DNA from: Alkalihalobacillus deserti | GTDB taxonomy: Bacteria > Bacillota > Bacilli > Bacillales > Bacillaceae_D | DNA length: 64,000 nt | Assembly (NCBI RefSeq): GCF_020734105.1 | Contig: NZ_JAJAFR010000004.1 | Coordinates: forward strand, 62,001-126,000 | Direction: 5' to 3' | Shown: positions 36,333-45,848 of the stretch, piece after piece | How positions within the stretch are numbered: the stretch's first letter is position 1 | Layout of the letters: the number at the start of each line of letters is the position of its first letter | Position numbers and translations under genes: made by a program | Notes under the pieces: generated by a model | Database searches by the model: none | Told to the model about the DNA's origin: nothing | The model's input: the letters and a program-made list of their open reading frames with translations, nothing else

Positions 36333-38558
36333 TTGAACAAGTTCTTAAGTGATGAGTATAACAATGTCGAATATCAAAAGTTGTTAGATGAAGTCGTTGC
36401 GAATGTACTGACAAGATCAAATTTATTTAAGCCAGCCCTATTTTTTATTGCATCAAACGATAAAATTCTTTCCTTTTATAAAGTAGGTTATTTGCCAAAA
36501 ACATTATTAGATGTAGTGACTCACTTAAAGAGAGAATTTACATCCTCAGCAGCGATTAAATATTACAAAGATTGTGTTCAATTCATAACATCATATACAA
36601 AAGAAGAGTTTGGCGATAAGCAATTGTTTTTAGGGGTTGTTATTTCTCAAACTGAAAACATCAAGGATGTTCAACTGTTGATTGAAGGGATAGCTCTTGG
36701 CTTATCTATTAAGTCAAGTAGGAAAGAAAACCAATTTATTCAGTTAGACGAATTACTATATACAGCAAATTACCAAATCGAATTCAAGAAATTAGTAGAG
36801 GCCCTCGTAAATGGAGTATTAGAAAGAAATTTCCCCCATCCACTTCTCGTATTAGAAAAGAAGGGCGAAAGATTTGTACTTCTCTGTTCAACTCAGAAAG
36901 AATTAAATAAAGGCGGTTCGATTGAATTAACACATGTTAAGGGAAATGAGGAAGAAGGGTTCATATTAGCTGGAAATACTCTGTTTGAACAGGATGGGAA
37001 CACCTATCTTATATTCCCTATTCAGGTAGAAGATGAAGTTATTTCTTTATTTATGTTTTCTTTTCTAACAAAAGAAGATGCGAATCAGAAAAAAGCAGAG
37101 CTAGAAGAATGGATATGCTCATTAATTCCGATTTTTAAAAAGGGCTATACATTTGAAATTGCCATGAAAGATGAGAATCGAAGAAATATTCTGATGCAAG
37201 TAACAAAGAAATTTCATTCGACAATGGATATAGGTGAGGTCCTAGGAGAGATTATTGAAGCGTTAAGTCTTGCTAATCCCTGCTTCCGTGTACATTTGTT
37301 GCTCTCGCAGGAATGGAAAGTGGAAGAGACCTTGCCAATTAAGCCTTTTAAATACGGCTCCGATAGTAGCAATAGAATGGCGGAAAATGCCTATGTTACT
37401 GGGCAGATTCTAATGGATAAAGTTGTCGAAGCAGACAGCATGTTTCTTTTTGCGCCACTTAGAGGAAAACAAGGAGTCTATGGAGTGATGGAAATCGAGA
37501 CGGAGGCTAATTCCTATTTGTCAAAGCAGGAAATTGACTTCATCGAAATGCTTGCTGATACAGGTGGAATTGCCTTGGAAAATGCTGAAATGTATCAACA
37601 ATCGAGGAAATTAATTAATGATCTTCAATTAATTAATGAAACTTCGCATCAGCTTAATTTGAATTTACGTTTAACCGATACGATTGATTATATGACACAC
37701 CAAATCAAAGAATCTTTTGGTGCAGAGGAAGTTGGATTTATCATTTTTCAAGCCAACGGTGAATCTGTAGGGTTAGATGGGAGTTCTAAATTCTTTCGTA
37801 AAGAAAGCACAATCCAACTACTAGATGGGTTTATACGTAAGATGAAAAAAGAAAAAGAACCTGTTTTTATCGGAGATGCCGATTTACAGAAGGATATTAA
37901 TTTGCAAACCTATCACTCGATTCTTGCAGTCCCTATGATTCATAGTAAGAAGTTAAAGGGAATGGCAGTTGCTGTACATCATCAACCGTATCATTTTACG
38001 TTTGATCACTTTAAATTGCTACAGTCGCTCATTCATCACTCAACACTTGCTTTGACCAATTCTATGTTGCATGAGGAACTTGAGAAAATTGTGATTACGG
38101 ATCACTTAACTCGTTTATTTTCGCGGAATTATCTTGATGAATGCATACAGGAATCGTTAATGAATGATTTATTGGGGACCTTTTTGCTTCTTGACATAGA
38201 TAATTTTAAAAAAGTAAATGATACATTTGGTCATCAAGTAGGGGATGACATTATTATTCAAGTAGCTAATGTGTTAAAGAGAAACATTCGGGACTTGGAT
38301 ATCGCTGGGAGATGGGGTGGTGAGGAATTAGCCATTTATTTACCAAGGATGTCAGTTGATATAGGAAGTCGAATTGCCGAAAGGATCTTACAAGCGGTTG
38401 AATTAGAAACAAGTCCTCGCGTTACGGTTTCCATCGGTGTCTCATCTTGGAAAAGAACTGATCAAGAGACGTCCTTACAAAGTTTGTTTAAAAAAGCAGA
38501 TCAAGGGTTATATCAGGCTAAAGAATCCGGTAAGAATCAAGTAGTGGTTATAACATAA
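36333..38558 (+). CDS. dgcP: Diguanylate cyclase DgcP (GAF domains plus GGDEF)
   Basis: A 741-residue soluble enzyme that makes cyclic di-GMP from two GTP. The C-terminal GGDEF domain starts near residue 587 (ITDHLTRLFSRNYLDE), with DIDNFKKVNDTFGHQVGDD and the active site GGEEL near 661. RDLD five residues before GGEEL fits the product-inhibition site RxxD. GAF-like regions lie near 285-430 and 434-580, with two weaker ones before. TTG at 36333 is chosen as GGTGGTG lies 6 bases before it. Located between rpsD and ytsP, as ytrP/dgcP in B. subtilis. Confidence 0.92.
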   Translation: MNKFLSDEYNNVEYQKLLDEVVANVLTRSNLFKPALFFIASNDKILSFYKVGYLPKTLLDVVTHLKREFTSSAAIKYYKDCVQFITSYTKEEFGDKQLFLGVVISQTENIKDVQLLIEGIALGLSIKSSRKENQFIQLDELLYTANYQIEFKKLVEALVNGVLERNFPHPLLVLEKKGERFVLLCSTQKELNKGGSIELTHVKGNEEEGFILAGNTLFEQDGNTYLIFPIQVEDEVISLFMFSFLTKEDANQKKAELEEWICSLIPIFKKGYTFEIAMKDENRRNILMQVTKKFHSTMDIGEVLGEIIEALSLANPCFRVHLLLSQEWKVEETLPIKPFKYGSDSSNRMAENAYVTGQILMDKVVEADSMFLFAPLRGKQGVYGVMEIETEANSYLSKQEIDFIEMLADTGGIALENAEMYQQSRKLINDLQLINETSHQLNLNLRLTDTIDYMTHQIKESFGAEEVGFIIFQANGESVGLDGSSKFFRKESTIQLLDGFIRKMKKEKEPVFIGDADLQKDINLQTYHSILAVPMIHSKKLKGMAVAVHHQPYHFTFDHFKLLQSLIHHSTLALTNSMLHEELEKIVITDHLTRLFSRNYLDECIQESLMNDLLGTFLLLDIDNFKKVNDTFGHQVGDDIIIQVANVLKRNIRDLDIAGRWGGEELAIYLPRMSVDIGSRIAERILQAVELETSPRVTVSIGVSSWKRTDQETSLQSLFKKADQGLYQAKESGKNQVVVIT

Positions 38559-38560
38559 TG

Positions 38561-38612
38561 AAAATAGGCTGACTCTCAGGTGGAATGAACCCTTTGAGTC
38601 AGCCTATTTTTC
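38561..38612. terminator. Bidirectional terminator between dgcP and ytsP
   Basis: AATAGGCTGACTC and GAGTCAGCCTATT pair, with T runs on both strands; it touches the ytsP stop codon. Confidence 0.85.
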
Positions 38613-39092
38613 TTAAATATGCTGTTCGAGAACTTGAACAAACTTTTCTAAATGAAATTGTTCTTCAGGGGTGAAGCGAGCAAGGATAGGGCTATCAATA
38701 TCTAAGATCGCAACAATAATACCATCCGTGCGAACCGGAATCACAATCTCAGATCTTGATGCGGCATCACAAGCAATATGTCCTGGAAATTGATGAACAT
38801 CCGGAACGAGCATCGTTTCGTTTTTCTTAACAGCAGTTCCACATACCCCTTTACCAATAGGAATACGCACGCAAGCAGGCAAACCTTGAAAAGGACCAAG
38901 AACTAACTCGTCCTCTTTTAATAGATAGAACCCAACCCAATTCACATTATCTAGGAATCGCGATAATAAAGCACTAGCATTGGCTAAATTCGCTATTAAA
39001 TCATTTTCATCTTTTAGCAAGGCATCTAATTGTTTGGTTACCATTTTGTACTTTTCTTCAAGTGATCCTTTATATAGCTCGGTTTGAAACAT
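38613..39092 (-). CDS. ytsP: GAF-domain free methionine-(R)-sulfoxide reductase
   Basis: A 159-residue single GAF domain protein of the fRMsr type, which reduces free methionine-R-sulfoxide with electrons from thioredoxin. The family's cysteines are present in PACVRIPIGKGVCGTA and GHIACDAASRSEIVIP. The WVGFYLL stretch and DIDSPILARFT are also conserved. The order dgcP-ytsP-refZ-hisJ agrees with B. subtilis. AGAGGGAT precedes the ATG. It is divergent from refZ. Confidence 0.9.
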   Translation of the reverse strand: MFQTELYKGSLEEKYKMVTKQLDALLKDENDLIANLANASALLSRFLDNVNWVGFYLLKEDELVLGPFQGLPACVRIPIGKGVCGTAVKKNETMLVPDVHQFPGHIACDAASRSEIVIPVRTDGIIVAILDIDSPILARFTPEEQFHLEKFVQVLEQHI

Positions 39093-39312
39093 TTTTGTTA
39101 TCCCTCTCTTATCAGAATAAATCTTTTAACGTCATTTTACACGATTGACGTTGCAAACGACAAATCTGAAAGGATAAATGAGTAATAAAGGTGGAAAAAG
39201 AGTTTATGAAAAAATTGTCTAAATAAAGAAGGGATTTGTCGAGCGATAATTAGAGGAAATTGACCGATAGACACGAAACGGTATGTAAGAGGAAAAAAGG
39301 GGGAGTACCATA

Positions 39313-39960
39313 ATGAAGGAAACGAAAAAAGAAAAAATACTTGATGCTGCTGTCCGATTGTTTCACACTCAAGGCTTTGATGGGACATCTGTTAGAGATA
39401 TCGCCAATAAAGCAAAAGTTAATGTTGCCCTTGTCTCCTATCATTTTGGTGGTAAAAAAGGATTGTATGAAGAATTAATGACTCAATTTCTTGAAGGTTA
39501 TCTCCTAGTGATAAAGGGGGAATTAGAGAGATCGTTTAGTACCGTTAAAGAGCAATTACTTGAAATCGTGAAATCGCTTATTGAATATCAGTCTTCCCAA
39601 CATTATGTCGCTAGAATGGCTCATAGAGAAATGACATTCGATTCGATGCTAGTACGTGAGCTAATGTCTACTTATTTAAGAAAAGAAAAACATGACCTTG
39701 AGGAAATCATTCGAAGTGGAATGAGAAGAGGAGAGTTTCGCAAGCAACCAATCGATCTTGTAGTCATTCATTTGAGAACGATGATTACGATGCCTTACTT
39801 ATCTCCTCATTACTTAAGTGAACTATATCAAATCACGACTACAGAACCATACTTCATTGAAAAATACATGAGACATGTTAGAAGTTGGATTGATCTTTGG
39901 TTGTGTGTCGAAGAATTTAGTTCAACTCCTTCTTTTTTAATGCCCAGATCAATTTCTTAA
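39313..39960 (+). CDS. refZ: TetR-type regulator RefZ (YttP)
   Basis: A 215-residue DNA-binding protein with an N-terminal TetR helix-turn-helix (AAVRLFHTQGFDGTSVRDIA followed by VNVALVSYHFGGKKGLYEEL). In B. subtilis RefZ binds sites around the origin and acts on FtsZ during the shift to polar division at sporulation. The C-terminal domain fits its length. GGGGGAG precedes the ATG. Its last 12 bases overlap the 3' end of hisJ, which runs the other way. No own binding motif was looked for beyond this window. Confidence 0.88.
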   Translation: MKETKKEKILDAAVRLFHTQGFDGTSVRDIANKAKVNVALVSYHFGGKKGLYEELMTQFLEGYLLVIKGELERSFSTVKEQLLEIVKSLIEYQSSQHYVARMAHREMTFDSMLVRELMSTYLRKEKHDLEEIIRSGMRRGEFRKQPIDLVVIHLRTMITMPYLSPHYLSELYQITTTEPYFIEKYMRHVRSWIDLWLCVEEFSSTPSFLMPRSIS

Positions 39961-40776
39961 CTTAGCAGGCTTTACAAATGTTGCCTGTGGTGATAGCTCA
40001 CTATAACCGCACAATAAACTAGCAGCTTGGTGCGCATCTGAACCATAGACAAGTGGGATGTTTAGATTAATGGCATCTTGTATTACATCATTGAAAGGAT
40101 AGGGTTCCTTACAAAGTGGTTTTACCGTCCCTGCGCCATTGTAATCGAGCTCATATCCTTTTTTCTTCACTTCAACTAAAAGAGTTGATAGCTCCCCCGT
40201 AAAAGGATTTGAAGCAGGAAATTTCTTATGGAATTTTCGTGCTAAGGTAATATGGCCAATGCGATGGGGTTTGTTTCTCCCTAGATCTTTTTGAACAGAT
40301 TTTAGTACAGTCTGATAATAAAGCTTATAAACAGAGTCAATCGAACCAAGTAAGTCTGAAGCCTGTTCAAAAACGTCAGGACTGTAATCTATGCATACAT
40401 ACTCAGAATTGATTTTTAAGAAATGAACCGATAGTATACTGTCATCGAGCTCTGGACCAAATTCATCTAGAAAAATGGTTGTCTCTTTTTCAAATCCTTC
40501 AATATAATCGACTTCTAATCCAACCAAAATTTCAAGATCGCCTTTGTATTCCTTTTTCAATTTGTTTACTTCTTTTAAATAAATCTCTAAGTCATCCCAT
40601 CTCATTCCGCTATCCTGTTCTGGAGTTGGATCAACAAACGAATAAGGAAGGGGAGCATGCTCGGTAAAGGTGATCCCTGTTAATTTATGTTTAATAGCAG
40701 CTTCACAATATTTATGTAGAGAATCTTTTGTCCCGTGCGGACAAAAGGGAGTATGGATGTGTCCATCATGTATCAT
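39949..40776 (-). CDS. hisJ: Histidinol-phosphatase (PHP family)
   Basis: A 275-residue PHP-fold phosphatase that removes phosphate from histidinol phosphate in histidine synthesis. Metal ligands are seen in DGHIHTPFCPHG at the start, TFTEHAPLP, the histidine of DDSILSVHFL and GSDAHQAASLLCGYS near the end. Located after refZ as hisJ (ytvP) in B. subtilis, away from other his genes. AAAGGGGCG precedes the ATG. It overlaps refZ tail to tail by 12 bases. Confidence 0.93.
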   Translation of the reverse strand: MIHDGHIHTPFCPHGTKDSLHKYCEAAIKHKLTGITFTEHAPLPYSFVDPTPEQDSGMRWDDLEIYLKEVNKLKKEYKGDLEILVGLEVDYIEGFEKETTIFLDEFGPELDDSILSVHFLKINSEYVCIDYSPDVFEQASDLLGSIDSVYKLYYQTVLKSVQKDLGRNKPHRIGHITLARKFHKKFPASNPFTGELSTLLVEVKKKGYELDYNGAGTVKPLCKEPYPFNDVIQDAINLNIPLVYGSDAHQAASLLCGYSELSPQATFVKPAKLRN

Positions 40777-41050
40777 TATACGATCGCCCCTTTTTAAAAT
40801 GACATTGAGGATTTTTAAATGAAACTATTTATCAAATTGAATGCTTATCTTTATGCTTAAAACCTGGAAAAAAAGCATACAAACTAGTATTTTCATGGTA
40901 TCATAATATTTATTAAAATCGTAAAAAAAATTAAATTAATTTGTCAAAAATAGAGGTTTTTTGTTTTCTTTTGCAGAAACAACAAGAAGCTCAAAAATGT
41001 TAAGGCACAGGACCTCACAACTATAAGAGCAGAAGAAGGGAGTCCTCTAG

Positions 41051-42736
41051 ATGTATTTGATTTATTCATTAATAGTGATTATTGCTATTTTTATATTAAT
41101 TAGCTCGATGATACGCAAACGTATATACAAAGAAGTCGATCGGCTTGAGGTATGGAAAAATGGAGTTTTAAATAGGGATGTCCCCGAAGAGATTGGTAAA
41201 GTAAAGAGACTACATATGTCAGGGCAAACAGAAGAGAAGTTCGAGTCATGGCGGAATGAGTGGGATGAGATCGTCGGTGGAATTTTGCCGGACATAGAAG
41301 AACGTCTTTTTGATATCGAGGATTATGCAGCAAAAAACCGATTTAAAAAAGCGAAACAACTCATAGATGTAAGCGAAAAGCGATTAACTGGAATTGAGGA
41401 ACAGATCAAACAATTATTAGAAGAAGTAGACCAGCTTGTTCAAAGTGAGGAACAAAATCGTACGGAGATTGACGAGGTACGTGTTGCATATCAAGATATT
41501 TATGCAATAGTCATGAAAAAAAGAGGATCTCTAGGAGCAAGTATTCCTTCCATTGATAAAAAGTTAGACCGGGTTAATGAATTACTTGAATTATTTGATC
41601 AAGCAACAGAAGATGGAAGTTATCTTCAAGCGAGAGAACACCTTATTGAAGCAAATACATTAATCGAAGACTTAAAAGATCTGGTTGAAAGGTACCCTAA
41701 ACTTTTAGTTCAAGCAGAAACCAAAATACCCACAGAACTAAAAGAAATTCGCATCGGCATCTTGGAAATGAAAGAAGCTGGTTATCAACTTGATGCGTTT
41801 TCTTTGGACTCGAGACTTGAACAGATTGAATCAGAACTGAATAAAGTAAAAATAGATTTAGCTGAGCTTAATTGTGAAGAGGCTAGTGATAAGCTTATTG
41901 AGTTTTCTTATCAAATTGAACAGTTATACGACACATTGGAACTAGAGGTAGATTCAAAACTATATGTTGAAACCAAACTTCAAGAGTTAAACGAAAAAGC
42001 AGTACAGCTAAAATGGAAAATTGATACGTTAATTAGTGAGACAATAGACGTTCAGCAGAGTTATTTTATTTCCAAACAGCAATTGGATTCTCAAAAACAG
42101 ATAAATGAAAATGTAGTTGATTTAACAAATGACTTATATGTTTTATTCGATTTATCTGAAAAGCAAAAGCAAACATATACGTCCATTCGAGAAATGGTGG
42201 ATGAATGGCAAGCGGAATTAGAGAAAATGGATCTTCTTATTGAACATGAAAAAGAAACGTTATTTGCTTTAAGGGAAGATGAAAGAAAAGCAAAGGAAAC
42301 GTTACTAACGCTCCGGGAAACGATGATGGAATTGCATCGTACACTCAAGAAAAGCAATATTCCTGGATTACCTGAAAGAGCGTTAGATCAGTTGAAAGAT
42401 GTAGAAGAAAAATTAATTGTTGCATCCAATCATCTAGATCAGACGCCAATAGAAATCGGGAGAATTAATGTTCTTGTAAAAGAAGCTGAAGAAACAGTTC
42501 TCCAAAATAAAGAGGTTATTGAAGAAACAATAGAACTGGCTCATTTAGCTGAGAACGTCATTCAGTATGGGAATCGTTATCGGAGCAGATCACAGTCAGT
42601 TGCGGCGGGATTGCTTGAAGCAGAATTGCTATTTAGACAATATGAGTATGTAGAGGCTGTTGAATGTGCTGTTCAAGTTATTGAAAAGTATGAACCAAAT
42701 GTAATGGATATTGTTAAAGGCTACGTAACTGCCTAA
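41051..42736 (+). CDS. ezrA: Septation ring formation regulator EzrA
   Basis: A 561-residue bitopic membrane protein that prevents extra FtsZ rings and links the ring to wall synthesis. A single N-terminal membrane helix (LIYSLIVIIAIFILISSM) is followed by a long, spectrin-like coiled-coil region of about 530 residues, as in the family, ending with YEYVEAVECAVQVIEKYEP. It agrees with EzrA in length and in position upstream of nifZ-thiI. GAAGGGAG precedes the ATG. A terminator follows. Confidence 0.93.
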   Translation: MYLIYSLIVIIAIFILISSMIRKRIYKEVDRLEVWKNGVLNRDVPEEIGKVKRLHMSGQTEEKFESWRNEWDEIVGGILPDIEERLFDIEDYAAKNRFKKAKQLIDVSEKRLTGIEEQIKQLLEEVDQLVQSEEQNRTEIDEVRVAYQDIYAIVMKKRGSLGASIPSIDKKLDRVNELLELFDQATEDGSYLQAREHLIEANTLIEDLKDLVERYPKLLVQAETKIPTELKEIRIGILEMKEAGYQLDAFSLDSRLEQIESELNKVKIDLAELNCEEASDKLIEFSYQIEQLYDTLELEVDSKLYVETKLQELNEKAVQLKWKIDTLISETIDVQQSYFISKQQLDSQKQINENVVDLTNDLYVLFDLSEKQKQTYTSIREMVDEWQAELEKMDLLIEHEKETLFALREDERKAKETLLTLRETMMELHRTLKKSNIPGLPERALDQLKDVEEKLIVASNHLDQTPIEIGRINVLVKEAEETVLQNKEVIEETIELAHLAENVIQYGNRYRSRSQSVAAGLLEAELLFRQYEYVEAVECAVQVIEKYEPNVMDIVKGYVTA

Positions 42737-42748
42737 ACAAGAAAGAGA

Positions 42749-42780
42749 AGTGGCTCTTGAAGCAGAGTCACTCTTTTTTT
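42749..42780 (+). terminator. Terminator after ezrA
   Basis: AGTGGCTCT and AGAGTCACT pair (one G:T) and are followed by a T run. Confidence 0.75.
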
Positions 42781-42973
42781 TATGAAGAGAGCGGGAGGAA
42801 CGAGTTATGCATCTATTTCTTGCGCAGACGAATATGACTTATCAGCGGATTGAATTAGCACCTTTTTAGCCGTTGCCTTTGTGAATAACTGGAAATATCA
42901 AGAGATCATCTTGATATTCAAATATTTTATGCTAACATATATGAATGCAAAGAGTTCGAGTGGGGGGATAAAA

Positions 42974-44116
42974 ATGATTTATTTAGACAATAGTGCAACC
43001 ACAAAACCATATAAAGAAGTGGTTGACGTATACGCAGCTGTTGCATCCAATTTTTTTGGAAACCCATCGTCTCTACACTCTCTTGGGATGAAGGCAGAGG
43101 GGCTAATGACAGAATCGAGAAATCGCATAGCGGATTTACTTAATGTTAAAGGTATAGAGATTATTTTCACTTCTGGTGGGACAGAAGGTAATAATATAGC
43201 TATAAAAGGAGCAGCTCGTGCAAAACAAAAACGAGGTAAGCACCTTATTACCACTCAGGTTGAACATGCCTCTGTTGAAGAAGCATTTGGCCAGCTTGAA
43301 CAAGAGGGATATGAAGTATCTTATCTACCGGTAGATCAGTTCGGTAGAGTGAGTACCGAGCAAGTTGAAGCAGAAATTCGCTCCGATACTACGCTCATCT
43401 CCATCATACATGTTAATAATGAGACCGGAACGATTCAACCAATAGAAGAAATCGGCAAGATGTTAAACCGCTATCCGCAAATTTACTTTCATGTTGATCA
43501 TGTTCAAGGAATTTCAAAGGTACCGTTAAATTTCAGGCAATCACGAATTGACCTTTGTACATGTTCAGCTCATAAGTTTCATGGAATGAAGGGAAATGGC
43601 ATTTTGTTTGTGAGAGAAGGAATTCAAGTTGAATCCTTATTTCAGGGCGGTGATCAAGAAAATGGATTACGAGCAGGAACCGAAAACGTTGCTGGAATCG
43701 TTGGGATGGCAAAGGCATTACGAATGACGAAGGAACAAGAAAATAATATTAACTATCTTGTTACGCTTAAAGAGCAGTTTATCAGTCAATTACAAAATGT
43801 TGAGGGTGTTTGGATAAACAGTCCAGCCGAGTTTTCTGCTCCTCACATTGTGAATTTTTCAATTCCTGGTACGAAACCAGAAGTCATCGTCCAATCATTA
43901 ACAGCGAAAGAGATCTATGTATCTACGAAATCTGCTTGTTCATCTAAATTATCAGCCCCAAGTCGGGTGTTATTAGCAATGGGGTTCACGAATGATCGGG
44001 CGAGTTCTGGAATTCGTGTTAGTTTGTCTTTTGATACGACTGCAGAAGAAATTAATCAGTTAATTACTGAATTAGAAATTATTATTCCTGAATTATTGGA
44101 GGTCGTTCACACATGA
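42974..44116 (+). CDS. nifZ: Cysteine desulfurase NifZ (ThiI partner)
   Basis: A 380-residue PLP enzyme that takes sulfur from cysteine and passes it to ThiI for 4-thiouridine in tRNA, as shown for the B. subtilis pair. It starts [16 protein letters not shown], has the PLP lysine in [13 protein letters not shown] and the catalytic cysteine in [20 protein letters not shown] at 42974 follows GTGGGGGG; an upstream in-frame ATG would add 31 residues unlike the family. Its stop overlaps the thiI start by four bases (ATGA). Confidence 0.93.
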   Translation: MIYLDNSATTKPYKEVVDVYAAVASNFFGNPSSLHSLGMKAEGLMTESRNRIADLLNVKGIEIIFTSGGTEGNNIAIKGAARAKQKRGKHLITTQVEHASVEEAFGQLEQEGYEVSYLPVDQFGRVSTEQVEAEIRSDTTLISIIHVNNETGTIQPIEEIGKMLNRYPQIYFHVDHVQGISKVPLNFRQSRIDLCTCSAHKFHGMKGNGILFVREGIQVESLFQGGDQENGLRAGTENVAGIVGMAKALRMTKEQENNINYLVTLKEQFISQLQNVEGVWINSPAEFSAPHIVNFSIPGTKPEVIVQSLTAKEIYVSTKSACSSKLSAPSRVLLAMGFTNDRASSGIRVSLSFDTTAEEINQLITELEIIIPELLEVVHT

Positions 44117-45315
44117 TCTATGATCATATTTTAATCAGGTTTGGAGAGCTTGCTTTAAAAGGGAAGAACCGCTCTGTTTTTGAAAAACGTTTGTTAGAAA
44201 ACATTAAAATGAGCTTAAAGTCGGTTCCTAATTTACAGATAAAGCGAACGTTTGGAAGAATTATGATTGAATTAAATGGAGAAAATCATGAACCTGTAGT
44301 GGGGAAATTAAAAGATATTTTTGGAATTCATTCATTTAGTTTAGCGTTTAAAGTAGAAAATGAATTAGAAGCGATGCAAAAAGGTGCCTTGAAAGTCCTT
44401 CGTAGTTATGAGAACGCCAACACATTTAAAATAACAGCAAGAAGAGCCTATAAGCCTTTCCCTCTTGATACGATGCAGTTAAATCGCGAAGTAGGTGGTT
44501 ATGTTTTAGAGAATACACCAGGGGTTACCGTTGACGTTCATAATCCTGATGTAGATATTCGCGTTGAAGTACGTGAAACAGCCACATATATAACTTCCGC
44601 TTCTTATCAAGGAGCAGGTGGATTACCGGTTGGAACAAGTGGGAAGGTATTATTATTATTATCAGGCGGGATAGATAGTCCGGTTGCTGGGTATTTGACA
44701 ATGAAACGTGGAGCTAAAATTGAAGCTGTTCACTTCCATAGCCCCCCATATACAAATGAACGAGCTAAACAGAAGGTTATCGATCTCGCCAAAACGTTAA
44801 CTAAATTTGGTAATAGCGTTGTCCTACATTTAGTTCCATTTACTGACGTTCAAAAGCATATACATTCAGAAATACCAAGTAATATGCAAATGACGATTAT
44901 GAGAAGAATCATGTTGCGAATTAGTGAAAGAATTGCTCTAGACCGGGGAATTTTAGCTTTAGGCACTGGAGAAAGTCTTGGTCAAGTAGCAAGTCAAACG
45001 CTCCATAGTATGAACACCATTAATGAAGTAACGAACTTGCCAATCATTCGTCCATTAGTTACAATGGACAAGTTAGAAGTCATTAAAATTGCCCAAAAGA
45101 TTGATACGTACGAAACATCGATTCTTCCTTTTGAAGATTGCTGTACGATTTTTCTGCCGCCAGATTCAAAAACAAGACCGAAACGTGAACATGCGAATAA
45201 GTACGAACAATATCTTGAAATGGATAAATATATAGATGATGCCGTAGCACGAACAGAAAAAATGGTTCTTACAAGTAGTGCACCAGTTAATAAAGAGGTA
45301 GATAATCTTTTTTAA
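44113..45315 (+). CDS. thiI: tRNA 4-thiouridine synthase ThiI
   Basis: A 400-residue enzyme that adenylates U8 of tRNA and inserts sulfur. A ferredoxin-like and THUMP region (about 1-165) precedes the PP-loop ATPase with [20 protein letters not shown] near 180. The rhodanese domain of the E. coli enzyme is absent, as in B. subtilis, where NifZ supplies the sulfur directly. The motif [14 protein letters not shown] lies near the end. It is translationally coupled to nifZ. Confidence 0.95.
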   Translation: MIYDHILIRFGELALKGKNRSVFEKRLLENIKMSLKSVPNLQIKRTFGRIMIELNGENHEPVVGKLKDIFGIHSFSLAFKVENELEAMQKGALKVLRSYENANTFKITARRAYKPFPLDTMQLNREVGGYVLENTPGVTVDVHNPDVDIRVEVRETATYITSASYQGAGGLPVGTSGKVLLLLSGGIDSPVAGYLTMKRGAKIEAVHFHSPPYTNERAKQKVIDLAKTLTKFGNSVVLHLVPFTDVQKHIHSEIPSNMQMTIMRRIMLRISERIALDRGILALGTGESLGQVASQTLHSMNTINEVTNLPIIRPLVTMDKLEVIKIAQKIDTYETSILPFEDCCTIFLPPDSKTRPKREHANKYEQYLEMDKYIDDAVARTEKMVLTSSAPVNKEVDNLF

Positions 45316-45411
45316 CCAATATTTTATATGGTAAAATACATTTCAGAACTGATGTGAAGGATTTTTCCGAAGCTTACTCTAGGATTCTCAACAATTACCA
45401 GTAAACTTAGT

Positions 45412-45441
45412 GCATGTTTTTCTCTCTAAAAACTCATTCTA
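45412..45441 (+). promoter_or_regulatory. Sigma-G-type promoter of the SASP gene
   Basis: GCATG at 45412 and CATTCTA at 45435 are 18 bases apart and fit the forespore sigma-G consensus (GHATR and CATNNTA). The SASP start codon follows 25 bases later. Confidence 0.7.
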
Positions 45442-45465
45442 TGAGTACAGAAGGAGGTGATTAAC

Positions 45466-45675
45466 ATGGCAAATAACAACAACAACAATTCAAATCAACT
45501 TCTTGTACCTGGTGTACAACAAGCTTTAGATCAAATGAAGTATGAAATTGCTTCTGAATTTGGTGTTCAACTTGGTGCTGATGCAACTTCTCGTGCTAAC
45601 GGATCAGTTGGTGGAGAAATCACTAAGCGTTTAGTACAAATGGCTGAACAACAAATGGGTGGTACCCAACAATAA
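45466..45675 (+). CDS. sspA: Alpha/beta-type small acid-soluble spore protein
   Basis: A 69-residue DNA-binding protein of the dormant spore that shields DNA from UV and heat. The two family signatures are visible: the germination protease site [20 protein letters not shown] and the C-terminal [18 protein letters not shown]. The asparagine-rich start follows AAGGAGGTG. It lies between thiI and ytcJ, where B. subtilis has sspA; which paralog it equals cannot be told from sequence alone. A sigma-G-type promoter precedes it. Confidence 0.93.
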   Translation: MANNNNNNSNQLLVPGVQQALDQMKYEIASEFGVQLGADATSRANGSVGGEITKRLVQMAEQQMGGTQQ

Positions 45676-45692
45676 TTGTATATGATGGCTGT

Positions 45693-45722
45693 AAGGAGGG
45701 TGATTTGTCACCCTCCTTTTTG
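45693..45722 (+). terminator. Terminator after the SASP gene
   Basis: AAGGAGGGTGA and TCACCCTCCTT pair and are followed by a T run. Confidence 0.9.
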
Positions 45723-45848
45723 ATGCGCTGAGACTATTATGATTCGTTTTCCTTTATTTGATACATACATTCTTTAAATATTAGTTGCATGTTTTTCATT
45801 AATCTGGGACGATATCAAGAAGTTATTTATAATCAAGGAGGAAGCGGT

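Noticed and set aside
36176..36364. Reverse-strand frame of 62 codons between repeat copy 6 and dgcP
   Set aside because: It is AT-rich, low in complexity, lacks a good ribosome site and overlaps the dgcP start.
41062..41333. Two reverse-strand open frames at the start of ezrA
   Set aside because: They are shadows of the ezrA coding sequence.
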